This document shows, one piece after another, positions 1 to 11,766 of a stretch of DNA of 64,000 nt. Source of the DNA: Diplosphaera chodatii. Its lineage: Eukaryota; Chlorophyta; Trebouxiophyceae; Prasiolales; Stichococcaceae. The position numbers were made by a program, and so were the translations under genes. The stretch covers positions 124,001 to 188,000 of the forward strand of contig JAALGY010000021.1 of assembly GCA_032358165.1 (NCBI GenBank). Reading direction: 5' to 3'. Position 1 is the first letter of the stretch, and every line of letters begins with the position of its first letter. The notes below the pieces were generated by a model that was given only the letters and a program-made list of their open reading frames with translations, did not search any database and was not told the origin of the DNA.

Positions 1-382
1 GCTTAGCAGTAGCGGCATGAACGAACCGGAACGGCTTCCTACGTGAGTCTCTGTAAGAAGTGTGTGGAACAGCCTACCGCTCGCACATCTGCATCCTGCG
101 CTTCAAGCCACCTGACCGCCTGTCAAATCAAATACCACACATGTGAGCTCGATCGATCACCGTCGGAGCATGCAAGTGCACCGCATGTTCGCCCGACACA
201 TGGCATGGAGCCGTAGTAAGCGTCGGAGGTGGCAGCCCGCATACCTGCGGCAGCTCTGCAAATGCAACGTGGTCCAGAGCATTGCTCTTTTGCGGGCGAT
301 TCAAGGTCACTAACCCAATGTTATTTGTGATTGAGGCTGCAACAGATGAGCCGTGCCAAGCCATGGCTATTGACCTGCGCAT
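1..382 (-). CDS. Enoyl-CoA hydratase/isomerase (crotonase) family protein, 5' part only
   Basis: This is the N-terminal part of a crotonase-fold acyl-CoA enzyme; the rest lies beyond the left edge. Exon 1 (245-382) reads from an ATG at 382 and contains GLVTLNRPQKSNALDH, the classic crotonase N-terminal strand and turn. It ends at CCGCAG/gtatgc. Exon 2 (78-119) follows in the same phase after a cag acceptor and gives AVRWLEAQDADVRA, the usual 'small helix then D.VR' segment that precedes the oxyanion-hole strand. A GTAGGC donor follows. A second in-frame Met at 364 is an alternative start. The catalytic residues are outside the window, so hydratase, isomerase and 3-hydroxyisobutyryl-CoA hydrolase cannot be separated. 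The NALDH...ELPQ spacing recalls dienoyl-CoA isomerases. The role is probably fatty-acid or branched-chain acyl-CoA breakdown in peroxisome or mitochondrion (inferred). Confidence 0.62.
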
Positions 383-938
383 GCAGAAGCCATGATGCTG
401 GGACCAGGTCGACTGCGGTGTTTGACTACGTAGTCACCCTAGCTACTTCAGTATGCTCGTCAACGAGATACAAAGCGCGTTGTACACTGCGAAAGTAGGT
501 GAGGTCCGGCCGGAAGTGCAAGCTCATGCACATGCACATGCCACTACAGGGGTGGGCAAACCATGTTCCAATTTTGCGTGCTGCGGTTCTCCGCTCAGCA
601 GCGTCGTTGGTACCGTTCCGCGCCGCAAACCGTGCAACACATATGTGTTGTTGACGTGCCTGTTGCATATGTACTGCAGCAGCCAAAGACGGCATCCGGC
701 GCGGTGTTGGCGCTGTGGTTCGTCTTTGTGACCATTCGAAGATGCGAGTCAAGAAGCATGGCACTGCCTGAAAGCTGCCAGCAGAGAAAACAGGGCGGCT
801 TCACAGAGTTGCAGGCATGGAGAACATAACTGTGCTTCGCGTGCGCCACTACCACTTCAGACCTGCTATCGAGTTGGGAGTCGCATCCTATCTATATATT
901 CAGGCTCAGCGAATGGCCTGCCATGCTGATCTCGAGGT
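383..938. other. Intergenic: promoter of crotonase gene and 3' region of CysRS
   Basis: This is a 556-bp gap between two minus-strand genes. Short open frames exist on both strands but carry no recognisable domain and no splice continuity with either neighbour. It presumably holds the crotonase promoter and the CysRS 3' UTR. I see no RNA gene or repeat. Confidence 0.5.
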
Positions 939-3900
939 TTAGGCTCCAGAAGCATCCGATGCCCTCAAGGCCTGCAGCTGCTGCTGTAGATGGTCTATTG
1001 CGGCCTGCCGCTTGCTGCGCCACTGATCGCCATCCTCCTGCAAAAAAGACGGCTGCCGGTTGGAAACGTAGAGGTTCATGTGGTCCTCATCAAGTAATTC
1101 AGGGTACAACGTGCGTCGCAAGACATTGTGACTGAAGTGCATCACCTGCTGCGCTCTTGTCAACGGTGCTCGCGCCTTGCGGGCCTTGTCTACTGCCGCC
1201 CTGGCCTTCACCGCCGCCTGCAGCCACAGTCGGCAGGTGAACGCTGTGACTTGGCGGCACTGCCGCTTGGCGTCAACTTACAGGAGCAAAACTGGCGGAC
1301 GCTCGCGAGCGATGATGTGAACCTTCTGGGCTTCGGGCTGGGTGAAGTCGACGCTGCCGTCGGCGCTGGCTGCTGGGTAACCCTCTGCGTCGGACCACCC
1401 GGCGCGGCTGAACTTGGGCGCCAGCTCCTCCTGCACTGACGGCCGTGCTGCGATCGCGTCCAGCTTCTCCAGTTCCTGCAGGGTGGCCGGCGGCACAAAG
1501 TCATCAGCAACTGGCTGAGCTTGGCAGCAGCTGCAGGGACCCACACGCCCTGCGCTCCGACCCAAGCGCTTCGGGACGCACGGCGCAACTGCGGCGGGAC
1601 AGCCGCAATGGGCTGACACGCCAGACATGCGGACGTGTCGCACCGCTGTCTGGGCCTTCAGCTGCTTCTCTGCCTTCGTGGCAGCCGCCGCCGCTGCTGC
1701 CGCCTTGGCCTGCGCTCGCTCCGCCGCCAGCACAGCGATATCCTCCTCCTGCACAGCGATGAGCTTTGACAACTTCGACAAACTGGGCACAACCACCAGC
1801 TACAGCACATCTGCACAGTGACAAACTACCAAAGCGCATTGTCAAATAAGCCAAACAACAAGATGACTAAGCTGGGCACCTTCCAGGTGGAGGTGCCATC
1901 GGGGCGGTCCTCCAGCCGCACCCCCAGCCCAGCCAGCGTCTCGTCCCGCGCCCTGCAACGCACCCAGGCGTGGGTGTCGCGCAAAGCAGCCAAGGTCCAG
2001 ACTGCATCACGGGCATTGGAGTGCAGCGGCTGACTGCCGCTTTGCCGCAGGTTGGCGGCTGTGCAGCTCTGCAGCTGCCGGCGTCACCTGTCGCAGGCTG
2101 CGAGGATGTCCTGGAACGCTTCTGCCGGCGCCTGCTTGGCTCGTGGGCCCCGCGCCTCCCTCCGCACCTGCAAGCTCAATACACAAACTGATCAGATTAG
2201 TGGGCAACGCTCACAGGTGACCTGATCCGCTGCTCCACTTCGCCGTGCTAGTGATGCACCTCTGGAAAAGAGCCCACGAGTAAAGACACACCGTTTCCCT
2301 GAAGTCTGCAAAGGCATCCATGAATGGGCGCCAGGCTTCAGTGCCGGCTACGCCGCCACTGCTGTCCACATTGAAGGACGACAGCCGGTCGCTGGCCGCC
2401 GGCACCAGGCCGAGGACTGAGACGATGCGCAGCACATACTCCGCGGCCCGGCGCACCAGGTCCCCCTGCGGCAGCAGCCCTGCAGCGGCAGGCACGGTGC
2501 TCCTTACCTGGTCGACGTTTGACCTGCTTGTCTCCTCACGCCATCGATGTCACAACATCAGCCCGATCTCCCAGGCTGCACATCCTCTTAAGGCGGGCAT
2601 GTTGTTGTGTGGTGTCACCTGAGCAGCGGGCTGCTTGCTCGCTGACGCAAGTGTGCAGAGTTAGTGCCTATACAGCACCAGCACAGGGGCAAGGCGCTGG
2701 CCATGTGCAAAGCGCACCGTCGGGCGGCGTGCCGTGGGGCAGCGGCCGCTTGGCGAGGTACTTGTTGACGGAGGTGACCAGGTCGCTGAGCTGGATCAGG
2801 GTGCGCGCGGTGTCGATGTTGTCGCACAGCGCCGCGTGCACCCCCGCCTGCGCCGCCCGCAGCTGCGCATTCAGCTCCACCTCCTCCGCCTGCAGCCCCA
2901 AGACGCTGTGCTGTGAGCACGCCATGCACGCTGATGCCGAGGCGGGCATGTGCTGGTGCTCTGAGGGCCCAAGACCGTCCCAGCCGCGCACTCGCCCTCG
3001 AGGTAGCGGCAGCAGGCCTGGGTCCTCCAACTGAGCGCCGTCCGCCACCGGTAGCAGTAGTGCTGACATGCAGGTGCACGTCGCAGAGCAAGCTGCCCTG
3101 GAGCGCCTTGCAGGATGTGCAGGGCAGGGATGACAGAAGCAGCTCTGCAGCGTCTCGGCAGTTGGCATGCACATCACCTGCCAGCGGGTGGAGTGCCACC
3201 GGTGGCTGCTGTCTGCCGCGGCGCAGGCGCGCTGGGCCACCAGGCCGTCCGTCTCCCGCAGCGTGGACACCACGTTGCCGAAGAAGTTGCGCAGCTCCTT
3301 CTCCCGCGCCACCATCGCCTCCTGCGTGAGCCGACATGCAGCGGCTGGTGCTGGTAACGATTGTGGGTGCGGCATGGTGCGTACATCAGGACACAGTGGT
3401 TCCAGCAGAGACGATCAACAGCACACAGCACAGCACATGCAGCACCTTGGCCTGCTCGCCGAAGGTCATGGGTGCGTTCCAGGGCTGCAGGCACATCATG
3501 AGCCGCAGCTGCCGTGCTGTGAAGCTGCCCAGCGCTTCCCTGCAGGTAGAGGTGGGAGCAGCGGGAGTTGGCACAAAATGAACTTCACTGTGTGGCAACG
3601 GCGCACCGTACATCGCATAGCACAATGGTCATGCTGGCAGGAGACCGAGGCGGGCACGCACCCGATGGTGACGAAGTTTTTGAGGGACTTTGACATCTTC
3701 AGCCCCTCGATGTGCAGGTGGCCCAGGTGCAGGAAGTAGTTGACCCACTGGTCGCAGTCGCAGCCCCCATTCTGCTCCCCATGGTAGAATGCCTCTGCCT
3801 GCAAAAAATGGATCACACTTTCTCGTCAACTGCCATTCAGCGAAAGGAGTTGGGCTGCACCCTTGCTCCTATGGGCTGTCTGCGTTGCTGTGCATCACGG

Positions 3901-6193
3901 AGTGGGCTGTTCTCCAGCCACAAATGCAGAACAGTGCAGAGTGGTGCGGCCACAGTCTTGCGCTCTGTGCCCACACCTGAAAGGCTTTAGCACCTGGGCA
4001 ATCTCGTTGTCGTGATGCGGGAAGCGCAGGTCCACCCCGCCCGTGTGGATGTCGATGCGGCTGCCGATCAGCTGACTGGCCATTGCTGAGCACTCGATGT
4101 GCCAACCTACAGGCAGCACACCGCAGCGCAGTGAACCTCAATCATCCTTGTACACAGTTCGAATGTGTCCGGTAAGTATATTATCACCCTGGGGCGTGAC
4201 AAGCAATGCATCCACAGAGGCCATTGTCCTTCCCTGTCAGCCGCCATGGCAGCAAAAATCTCAGATGCGCAGCAGTGCTTGCCTGGACGGCCCCGGCCCC
4301 AGGGGGAGGGCCACGTTGGCTCGCCCGGCTTGGACGCCTTCCACAGCGCAAAGTCGCGCGGGTTGCGCTTCTCGCTCGTGGCAAAGTCCGCCTCGCCGTC
4401 GCCTGCCAGCTCGTCTGCCGCCTTTGCAGATGATGGGCTGAGCTTGCGGTACTGGTGCCCTGCCGCCCTGCCATGCCATATATCTTTTCTTTTCCCAAGC
4501 ACTCTGCCTCACCAAGACTGGAAATGTGTGTCGGGCAAGGTTTCGGGTGAAGGATCTGCACTCGATGTCAGCCAGAAGTGCTGTGCAACACCGAATAGCT
4601 GCCTGCACAATGAGCGCACTCAAAAGCGCAGGTGTCGAAGTACACGCTGCTGTTCGCCTCATACGCTAGCCCCTTCTCGATGATGGTGCTGATGTAGGCC
4701 ACGATCTCCGGCACATACTCGCTGACGCGCGGCATGGCTGTGGGCCGGCGCACGCCTGCACATCAGTCTGCTTGTTGCCCGTTAATTCTGCAGGGCTCGA
4801 TCCTGCATACATGGCACGGTTGTGCCACTGCTCAGAAGACACAGCGTAGCTGCACAGATGCGCACGGTCGCGCAAGTGCCTCACAACCAAAGGCAGCATT
4901 GCCACGGTGCCCACCGAGGTCGTCCATGTCGCGCATGAATTCCGCCTCATAGCGCCGCGCGTGTTGCTGGAACACCGCGTGGTCGGTGATGTCCACATCA
5001 CCGCCTGCCGCGTCCAGCGCCTCGGCCAAGACGTCGCTGTAGGAGGTGACCAGCGCGTCCGCAGCCGCCTGGCCCTGCGCGCCTGCCGTTGTTGTGGCAC
5101 ACTATACTCAAGTGCCTCCATCACGACGTGAGCATCCAGCACCCCTGCATCTGCAGCGTGTTGATCCAGCAATGATCCCGCAACGCACGCCTGCGGGCGC
5201 AGGCTGCTGCCCGCACCTGTCTGCCGCTCCTGCGCCAGCTGCTGCTGCTGGTCCTGCGTGCGCTTGATGGCCGTCTGCGCCAGCGACAACCGGCTGCGCA
5301 CGTCCTCAGCCGCCTTCTGCTGGGTGGCCTGCGCACAGGCGATGCCCCACTTCACAAGGGCTGAGCATATACACAATCCACAGACATTACCTTGATGACA
5401 TGGAGCGACACCATATTGCCAGCTGGTGACATACTGAGTCTGGCTGCTTGGCTGCCTTCGCCGTTGCTGCTTGCACATCCTGCTCAAGCTGCTGCGCTGT
5501 TTGCTGCTGCCGCTGGAGGGCATCTTGTAGCGCCCTCTCGACCCGATCTCGCACCTAGAGCGGGAGGCTGGGCACAGCATCACCTGATAGTTGAGGCAGC
5601 TGAAAACCACAAGGGCATTATGTGCGTGCAGTGCATCTGAACGACTGTCAGTCCCCCATTGATCACCACCAGCACCGCTGCAGATCACCTCATCTGGCTG
5701 CGGGCTGCTGTCCCGGAAGCGCTGCAGGTGGTGTGCGCGGCGCGCCTTGACGATGATCTTATCGTCCACGTCCGTCACATTCATTACAAAGTGGATGTTG
5801 TACCCAAAGTAGTCTTCCAGTACTCGCCGGATGACATCCGAGGTCAGGTAGTTGCGGGCATGGCCCATATGCGAGACCTGCGTGCAAGCATGCATGGCGC
5901 CTCATCAACACGATGCTCACCCTATATCTCTGCACGATCTCTGTCTGCTGATGGGGAGTGCAGCGGACCTTAAAAAAGCGACAGTTGCCGCCGACTGGCG
6001 CTGTCAGTGACACATGTCTTACCTCATATACCGTCGGCCCGCATGTATACCAGCTGATCTGTCTGCTGTTCTGCCCTGCTGCCGGGACGAAAGGGACAAC
6101 ACGGTTCTGGTAGCTGTTGAACAGGTGCAGCTGCGGCTGCGCTGAGCCATCACCATCGTGTGGCAGCTTCCACTCCCATCGGGGAGCGCTCAT
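939..6193 (-). CDS. CARS: Cysteinyl-tRNA synthetase, cytosolic eukaryotic type
   Basis: This enzyme charges tRNA-Cys with cysteine (class Ia synthetase). About a dozen exons can be followed. The N-terminus [10 protein letters not shown] starts at 6193 (M at 6214 is an alternative), followed by [10 protein letters not shown] with the first zinc-binding Cys. Then come the HIGH-type motif HMGHARNY and [10 protein letters not shown], the [13 protein letters not shown] block, the zinc site [16 protein letters not shown], and KMSKS as [10 protein letters not shown] near 3700. Next is the DALR-like anticodon region ([13 protein letters not shown], then [13 protein letters not shown]). A lysine- and alanine-rich coiled tail includes [11 protein letters not shown] and a DAEGYPA block that matches the eukaryotic C-terminus. 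The last exon (939-1211) joins in phase through AAG/gttcac and tgcag/GCGGCG. It adds about 90 residues ending SDASGA, longer than animal cytosolic CysRS. No transit peptide is obvious, so the enzyme is likely cytosolic. Confidence 0.9.
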
Positions 6194-6715
6194 CGCGTAG
6201 CTCCACGGCCACACTGCTTGAACACACTGTGATTATTGCTCCCTGTGAAGGTGTCTGTGCTGTATTCGGAGGCACGTCCTGGATCGGCAACTGGGTTCAC
6301 GCTGCAGTTTGCGATACACACACTCGCGCTGTCGGCCGCACGTCCAGCGGCTCTCAAGGGGCGCAGATATGCGCGCAATGGCGCAAACACGACTGCGGAA
6401 CCGAGGGGCTGATCTTGCGATCTGCGTCTGCGTCCTCGTTCATCTGCTTCCTGCAGCTCCCGCCAGATACCATGGCTGTGGCTGCCGGTCATGCCCGGTG
6501 CTGGGCAAGTGGCGGAATAACCATACCACCACGGCATTCTCATGCCAGTTCACATTCCAAACCTCGTATCTGAATTGCTCAGTAACACACCATGTCGAGT
6601 ATGATCATAGCTATAGCCTGCGCTGCTACTTCCTGCGTCAAGTGCTTGATGTCCGGCTCTACACATGTACAGTACTGCTGATGCTGCTACTGCCAATTGG
6701 ATGCGTAGACAGCCT
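6194..6715. other. Intergenic: CysRS promoter and kinase 3' region
   Basis: This is a 522-bp gap between tandem minus-strand genes. A 117-codon minus-strand open frame overlaps the CysRS start (6190-6543) but has no recognisable domain. It is best read as 5' UTR or promoter of CysRS. Confidence 0.45.
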
Positions 6716-9700
6716 TCATGACACAGCCGGTGCCACGACGTTCTTCTGCTTCTGGAAGTAATGATGCATGCGGGTGCGGATGCCGCCCTTGGCACGGTCC
6801 CCAGAAACCCCGTCTTCTGGCTGCAGGAAGTCGCCATCGTGCACCAGCGGGCCCTGTAGGGTGTGCATACGTTGAAGACACACATAGAGATATCAAAGCC
6901 CATCTGCTGAAGGTCGCAACACCACTGTTGTGTCACCAGGGATGCTGCATCAGTGTTGGTATTTGTAGGCAAAGCAGCAGAATATTGTGCGACGCAGCAC
7001 CTTGCCAGGCACGTGCACCGCAGCGGGCACCGCCTGTAACAGGCTGTGGAAGGAGACGTCAGCTGATGAGCCCGCCTTCGCTGACGGTTCTGGCGCTTCC
7101 GACACCTAATGGCAAACGATACAGATAGGTGACAAGGGGGCACAGGACACACAGCGAGTCAAGGGAGGGCAGAGGCGACATGGCTCGCAGCAGAAGAAGG
7201 CATTGCAGGCAGTGCGGGTGCAGCGCTCCGGCATACGACTGACCAGGTGGTCTAGCGATGCCTCCTGGCGCCCTGCTGCATCCAGCTGCTTGAAACGCGC
7301 TGACAGTCCGCCCTGCATCACAGCGATGGACTGGCTGCGGCGCGCTGCGTCCGCCTTGTGGCTCTGCACAGTGTCACAAATGCAGCGATTTATTCGTCTG
7401 GTAGTGTTGGCACGGGTGGATGCAGCTCTATACGAGCAGTGAGGTCAATGCACTGCTGTACCCCACATAATCCAAAAGACAGCGCTCACCGCAGGCCGCT
7501 TCTGGTCGCTGCCATGACTGTGGGCTGCCTTGCTCTCGATTGGGATCGCAGGCAGCTTTGTGTTCTTCAGGCTCTCCACTGCCGGCACATGCCCGCTCTC
7601 CCGCAAGTGCTTGCGCTGGTGGAACACCAGCCCTGCAGCACGGGCACGCCTTCTCCATCTTGTTCCAGAGCACGGTTGACAAGCAGTGCACATGTGTGTC
7701 AACCCCTACGTGCAACACCCAGCACCCCGATGCAAGCAATGAACAGCAGCAAGATAGATGGACAGGTGTGCGTGCTGCTCACAAGGGTGTTCGAGGAGCG
7801 CTGCAGCTGTTGGCCGCAGGTGCGGCCGCTTCTCCAGCGCCTGGCGCACGAAGTCTGCCCACAGCTGCGAACAGAACGCACACATGAGTGTGCATATGGT
7901 TGCGCCGCTGCCGTGTTTGCATCAGTCCTGGCGTCTGCACTGACTGCACAGTTGTGACTGGCGAGAAGGTAGGCGCTCTGCTCAGCCGCCAGCTATGCAA
8001 GCAACATGCCTGCGCGTCCAGTGCCCACCGGTGAGTGTCGTGTGGGGAAGGGGATCTTGGTGCAGGTCAGGATCATGTTGACGGTGTGCGCCTCGTCGTC
8101 CACCTCGAAGGGCGGCTTGCCCACCAGCAGCTCAAAGGCCAGGATGCCCACCGCCCACACGTCCACCTGTGCAATATAGGATTACAGGCTTCGGTGGCAC
8201 CTGGCAAGGTACATCGAGTGTTATCCTCATCGGGTTCACCTCTTCACACTCCTCATGACAGGCGCCCAACCGATACGTGAAGGCTGACATTTTCTGTGTT
8301 GTCAAGGTGGGCACCTTCTCGTCGTAGGGCCTGATACCGCGCTCCCGCAGCTGCTCGCGTGACACCTCTGGCGCCTCCTGCAGGTCGGCGGTTGGGTTGG
8401 CCAGCACCTGCACCACAGCAGACTCGGGCGTGAAGCTGTCAAAATGGGTTCCTGCTGGCAGCGTTTTGGGAACGGAGGGTGGTGACACACGCTATACAGC
8501 AACTCTGATAGGCGCTACTTCTTGGCATGGATTGGCCCCACCTCTGGCGCCATGTAGTCCAGTGTGCCGGACCGAGTGAACGGCAGCTCCTCTGCGGCGA
8601 CGATAGCCAGGCCCAGGTCGCCCAGCTTGAGCTGCCGCTTGCGGGTGAGGAACAGGTTCTCCGGCTTGATGTCACGGTGCACGATTTTGTCGGTGTGCAA
8701 GCGCACCAACACCTGCAGCAGTGGCGCCACAACCTGCACAACAGCACGCTCATTGCTTTGCATGTGCTCCGCTGAGGCTCTCTGTACTGACGATGTCACA
8801 GCTGCCGGTGCGCCCAGCTTGCTTGTTGCTCTCTCAGCTCAGCATGAAATCACCCTTTTCTGCGTGGGCAACCTTGCTCATGGGTCACAATCTGTAAGCC
8901 AAGGTGCGCACCTGGATGGCTACCCAGTGCTCGTCCAGCACACCGCCATGCACCAGCATCGTCTTGAAAAGGTCGCCAGCGGTGCAGTGCTCCATCACCA
9001 GGCTGACATGCCGCTCGTCCTCAAAGGACCCGTACAACTGCACCACACCTGCAGCATCAGTCCATCCATCCTGATCTGCCAGCCTCGACACATATGTAGT
9101 GGCAGCTTCCTCAGGGACTGTCTGGGCAAACACCGCAGGCTGCATGCAGCTCCTTCTGACATCCAGTTGATGGCATGTTATGTAGTTGTCGAGCAGTGCC
9201 ATGGGTACTACTGCTGTTGCCTTCTGCGAAGCAGAAGGCTGGATGGCTTGCCTTCGCTGCCTTGGAGCTGCCGCATGAGCCGGATCTCGCGCTGCAGCCG
9301 CTGCTCGTGCTTCTCTTTCATCTTGGCCCGCTCGTATATCTTGATGATCATCGTCTCCTGTGTCTCTAGGCATTGCGCCTTGTACACCGTGGAGATGCTG
9401 CAAGTTTGTAAAGCAAGTCGATCAGACGAGGGTGTTCAGCAAGCTTGTCAGTTATGACAAACAGCTGATGCAGACCCACACAGCCAAACAGCTCAGACGC
9501 TCGACTGACCTGCCTCTGTACAGCTCGACCCGTGAAGAGAACTGAGCTAAGCTGGTAAATTCTATCTGTGGCCGCCGCTGCTGTTTCGACTGCTGCTGTG
9601 ACTGCTGCGGAGCTGCTGAGATGACACTGCGTGGCGGCAGCGGCGCCCCCACGCCCAAGTCGAAGCTGTCTGACCGCTCGACACCCAGCGTCGTCTGCAG

Positions 9701-10126
9701 AGCTGGCGGAGCCTCCACTTTGCTGCAGCATACACAGCAAGCGTCACCAGAGCTCAGCAGCAAGATCCGCAGAACAGCTGGCTGATACAGGTGCGATCGC
9801 TGGCGTGCATCCAATTTACTGCTTTTCTACACAAGCCTGACTACAAAAGTGTGCTGCAGATGCAGCTCGACAATAATGTGTGCTGCGAGGGCAGGCAACG
9901 CATCGAGCGGCACACGCACCGGTGGCCACGCCCTATCGGACGAACCAAACTATCAGGCTTGCCTGGGCAGGCCGGCGATGTCGAGGCTGGCCTTCCGAAC
10001 ATAACTGGGATAGTGTGCGCTCTGCACCCGTGCAGCAGCAATCAGGAAGTTGCTGCTGCTGGAGGTCGCTGAAGGCTCGACCCCGACAGTTCCATGCTTG
10101 CTCTTGCTTCGGGAAAAGATACCCAT
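6716..10126 (-). CDS. Serine/threonine protein kinase, algal-type, with DLG replacing DFG
   Basis: The chosen start is MGIFSRSKSKHG at 10126. After about 100 low-complexity, Gln-rich residues comes the kinase domain. The nucleotide loop is ELYRG-SISTVYKA, joined across an intron, with Ser where the second or third glycine normally sits. The ATP lysine is in ETMIIKIYER. The hinge is LVMEHCTAGDLFKTM, the catalytic loop IVHRDIKPENLFL, and the metal-binding motif GDLGLA (DLG, not DFG). Then follow RSGTLDYMAPE, VWAVGILAFELLVGKPPF, and the subdomain XI arginine in KRPHLRPTAAALLEH. A basic tail of about 150 residues ends KNVVAPAVS at 6716. The first intron appears to be GC-AG (CCCAG/gcaagc near 9957). 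The MEHC.GGDLF.T and APE segments resemble Aurora- or CAMK-like algal kinases of unknown role. Substrate and pathway cannot be inferred. It lies between CysRS and XMAP215, both on the same strand. Confidence 0.87.
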
Positions 10127-10526
10127 GTCGATTGCCTTATAAACTCGCACGCTTGACAAGCTGTAATGGACCATCTGACGGTTCACGCGCGTGGTCCGGA
10201 TGCCGCACAAGTCATGCCGGGTGCAGTTCGGCATGGTCAAAACCCTGGGCCTTACTCAGCCGGTGCTGGGCACACCCCTCAGCGCTATGGTGCATGCTAC
10301 GAGCTCGTACGTCCATTTAATTCAGACCTGTGAGCACACTCAATGGCTCTCAGGGCATACAATGCACTGCTGACGCTCAAACGCACACTCGTGGAGAGGT
10401 CGACCATATGGTATCAGCAAACCACGTGCAACATATCACTCTGTGATTCGGCGGCGCCAGTTCCTGCTGGCTGGCTGACAAAGCTCCTGATGCCCACTCC
10501 TCATGCTGCCTCTGACTACTCAAGTG
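10127..10526. other. Intergenic: kinase promoter and XMAP215 3' UTR
   Basis: This is a 400-bp spacer between two minus-strand genes. Open frames in it show no domain. I see no motif beyond presumed 3' UTR and promoter. Confidence 0.4.
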
Positions 10527-11734
10527 TCATGAATTTTGGCCGTAGGGCTTGAACGTCAGAGGCACGCCATCGCGTGTTGTGATACCCGGCTGTGCATGCT
10601 GGGGCTGCGGCGGCAGCCGGTTCAGGCGCTCCCTGCACATTGCAATACATATTACTCATCTGTCCTGCCTGACGATCGAACATCAGCGCCACCCAAGAAA
10701 TGAACAAAGACGGTGTGCTTGGGGAAACATGTTTCGCGGTGTATCGCAACGCACATCGTGTGCAGGTGGGTTGAAACTGCAAGCGCACTTGAGCACGTCT
10801 ACGCTGTTGGGCTTGTTGGAGACGCCGGGCTGCTCGCCATTTGCGTCAGTCGCAAAAGCCATCTTGGCGCTGGGCAGCTGCTGTGGGGTGCAGTACGCCT
10901 CCTCTCCAGCGGTACCCCGCCGCTCGGCGACCTGCCTCAGCTCCTGTGCAGCACCACAGCTCTCATCGTCCGCAGTGAGCGTTTGTAAGCAGCAAACCGA
11001 GCACAGCTTTGGCGCCTCAGGCACACGGACAGACGCATGCAGCCAGCAGGCAACCTGGACACGAGTCGTGACACTCACAATGACACCACTGTTGCTACAG
11101 CCTGGTGAGTCCTCTGCTGAGGGTGACTGCTGTTCAGCCTGAGACAATCAACACCCTACAGGCTTACCTCGTAGAAGTAGTTACGCAGGCGCTCATTGGC
11201 TCCAGCTAGTAAGGGCTGCAGGTCCACGCCAGGGTTGCGCAGCAGAAAGTCGTGCAGCGCTTCCATGCCCTGTCAGATTGAGGCACCATGAGGTGAAAGT
11301 GAACAGCGATGCACTGTTTCGGTGCACTGCCCTGGACGGGGTGTTGCATCTACGGCTATGCCATCATAAACCCGCATCATGCAGGGCAGCAGCAGCCGCT
11401 GCTCTCAGCCAAGTGCAATCCGCCTGCGTAACAGTTGCCAACGACGGCGCACCTGCGTCCCTGCAGGCCGCTGCCCCAGCTGGTCCAGGGCCGCCACCAG
11501 GTGTCGCTTCAGCTCCTGCAGGGAGTGCATGGAACTGATGTTTGCAGGGCATTGGGGCAACGGCACTCCAGCTTCAGGGTCACAACACCACTCAGGCCTG
11601 GCGCAGACGTCTCGTGAATCGCGCCATTGCAATGCACGGCGTGCAGGACTCACCTGCTCAACAGGAGACTGAGCGCTGCCGGGGGTGTCGCTGCGCAGCT
11701 GGCTGCCATTGCCAGCGGGCGTTGATACTACACC

Positions 11735-11766
<32 letters not shown>

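Noticed and set aside
4666..5895. 409-codon minus-strand open frame
   Set aside because: It is read-through of CysRS exons and introns. True CysRS motifs occur only at its start, and the rest is intron sequence or wrong frame.
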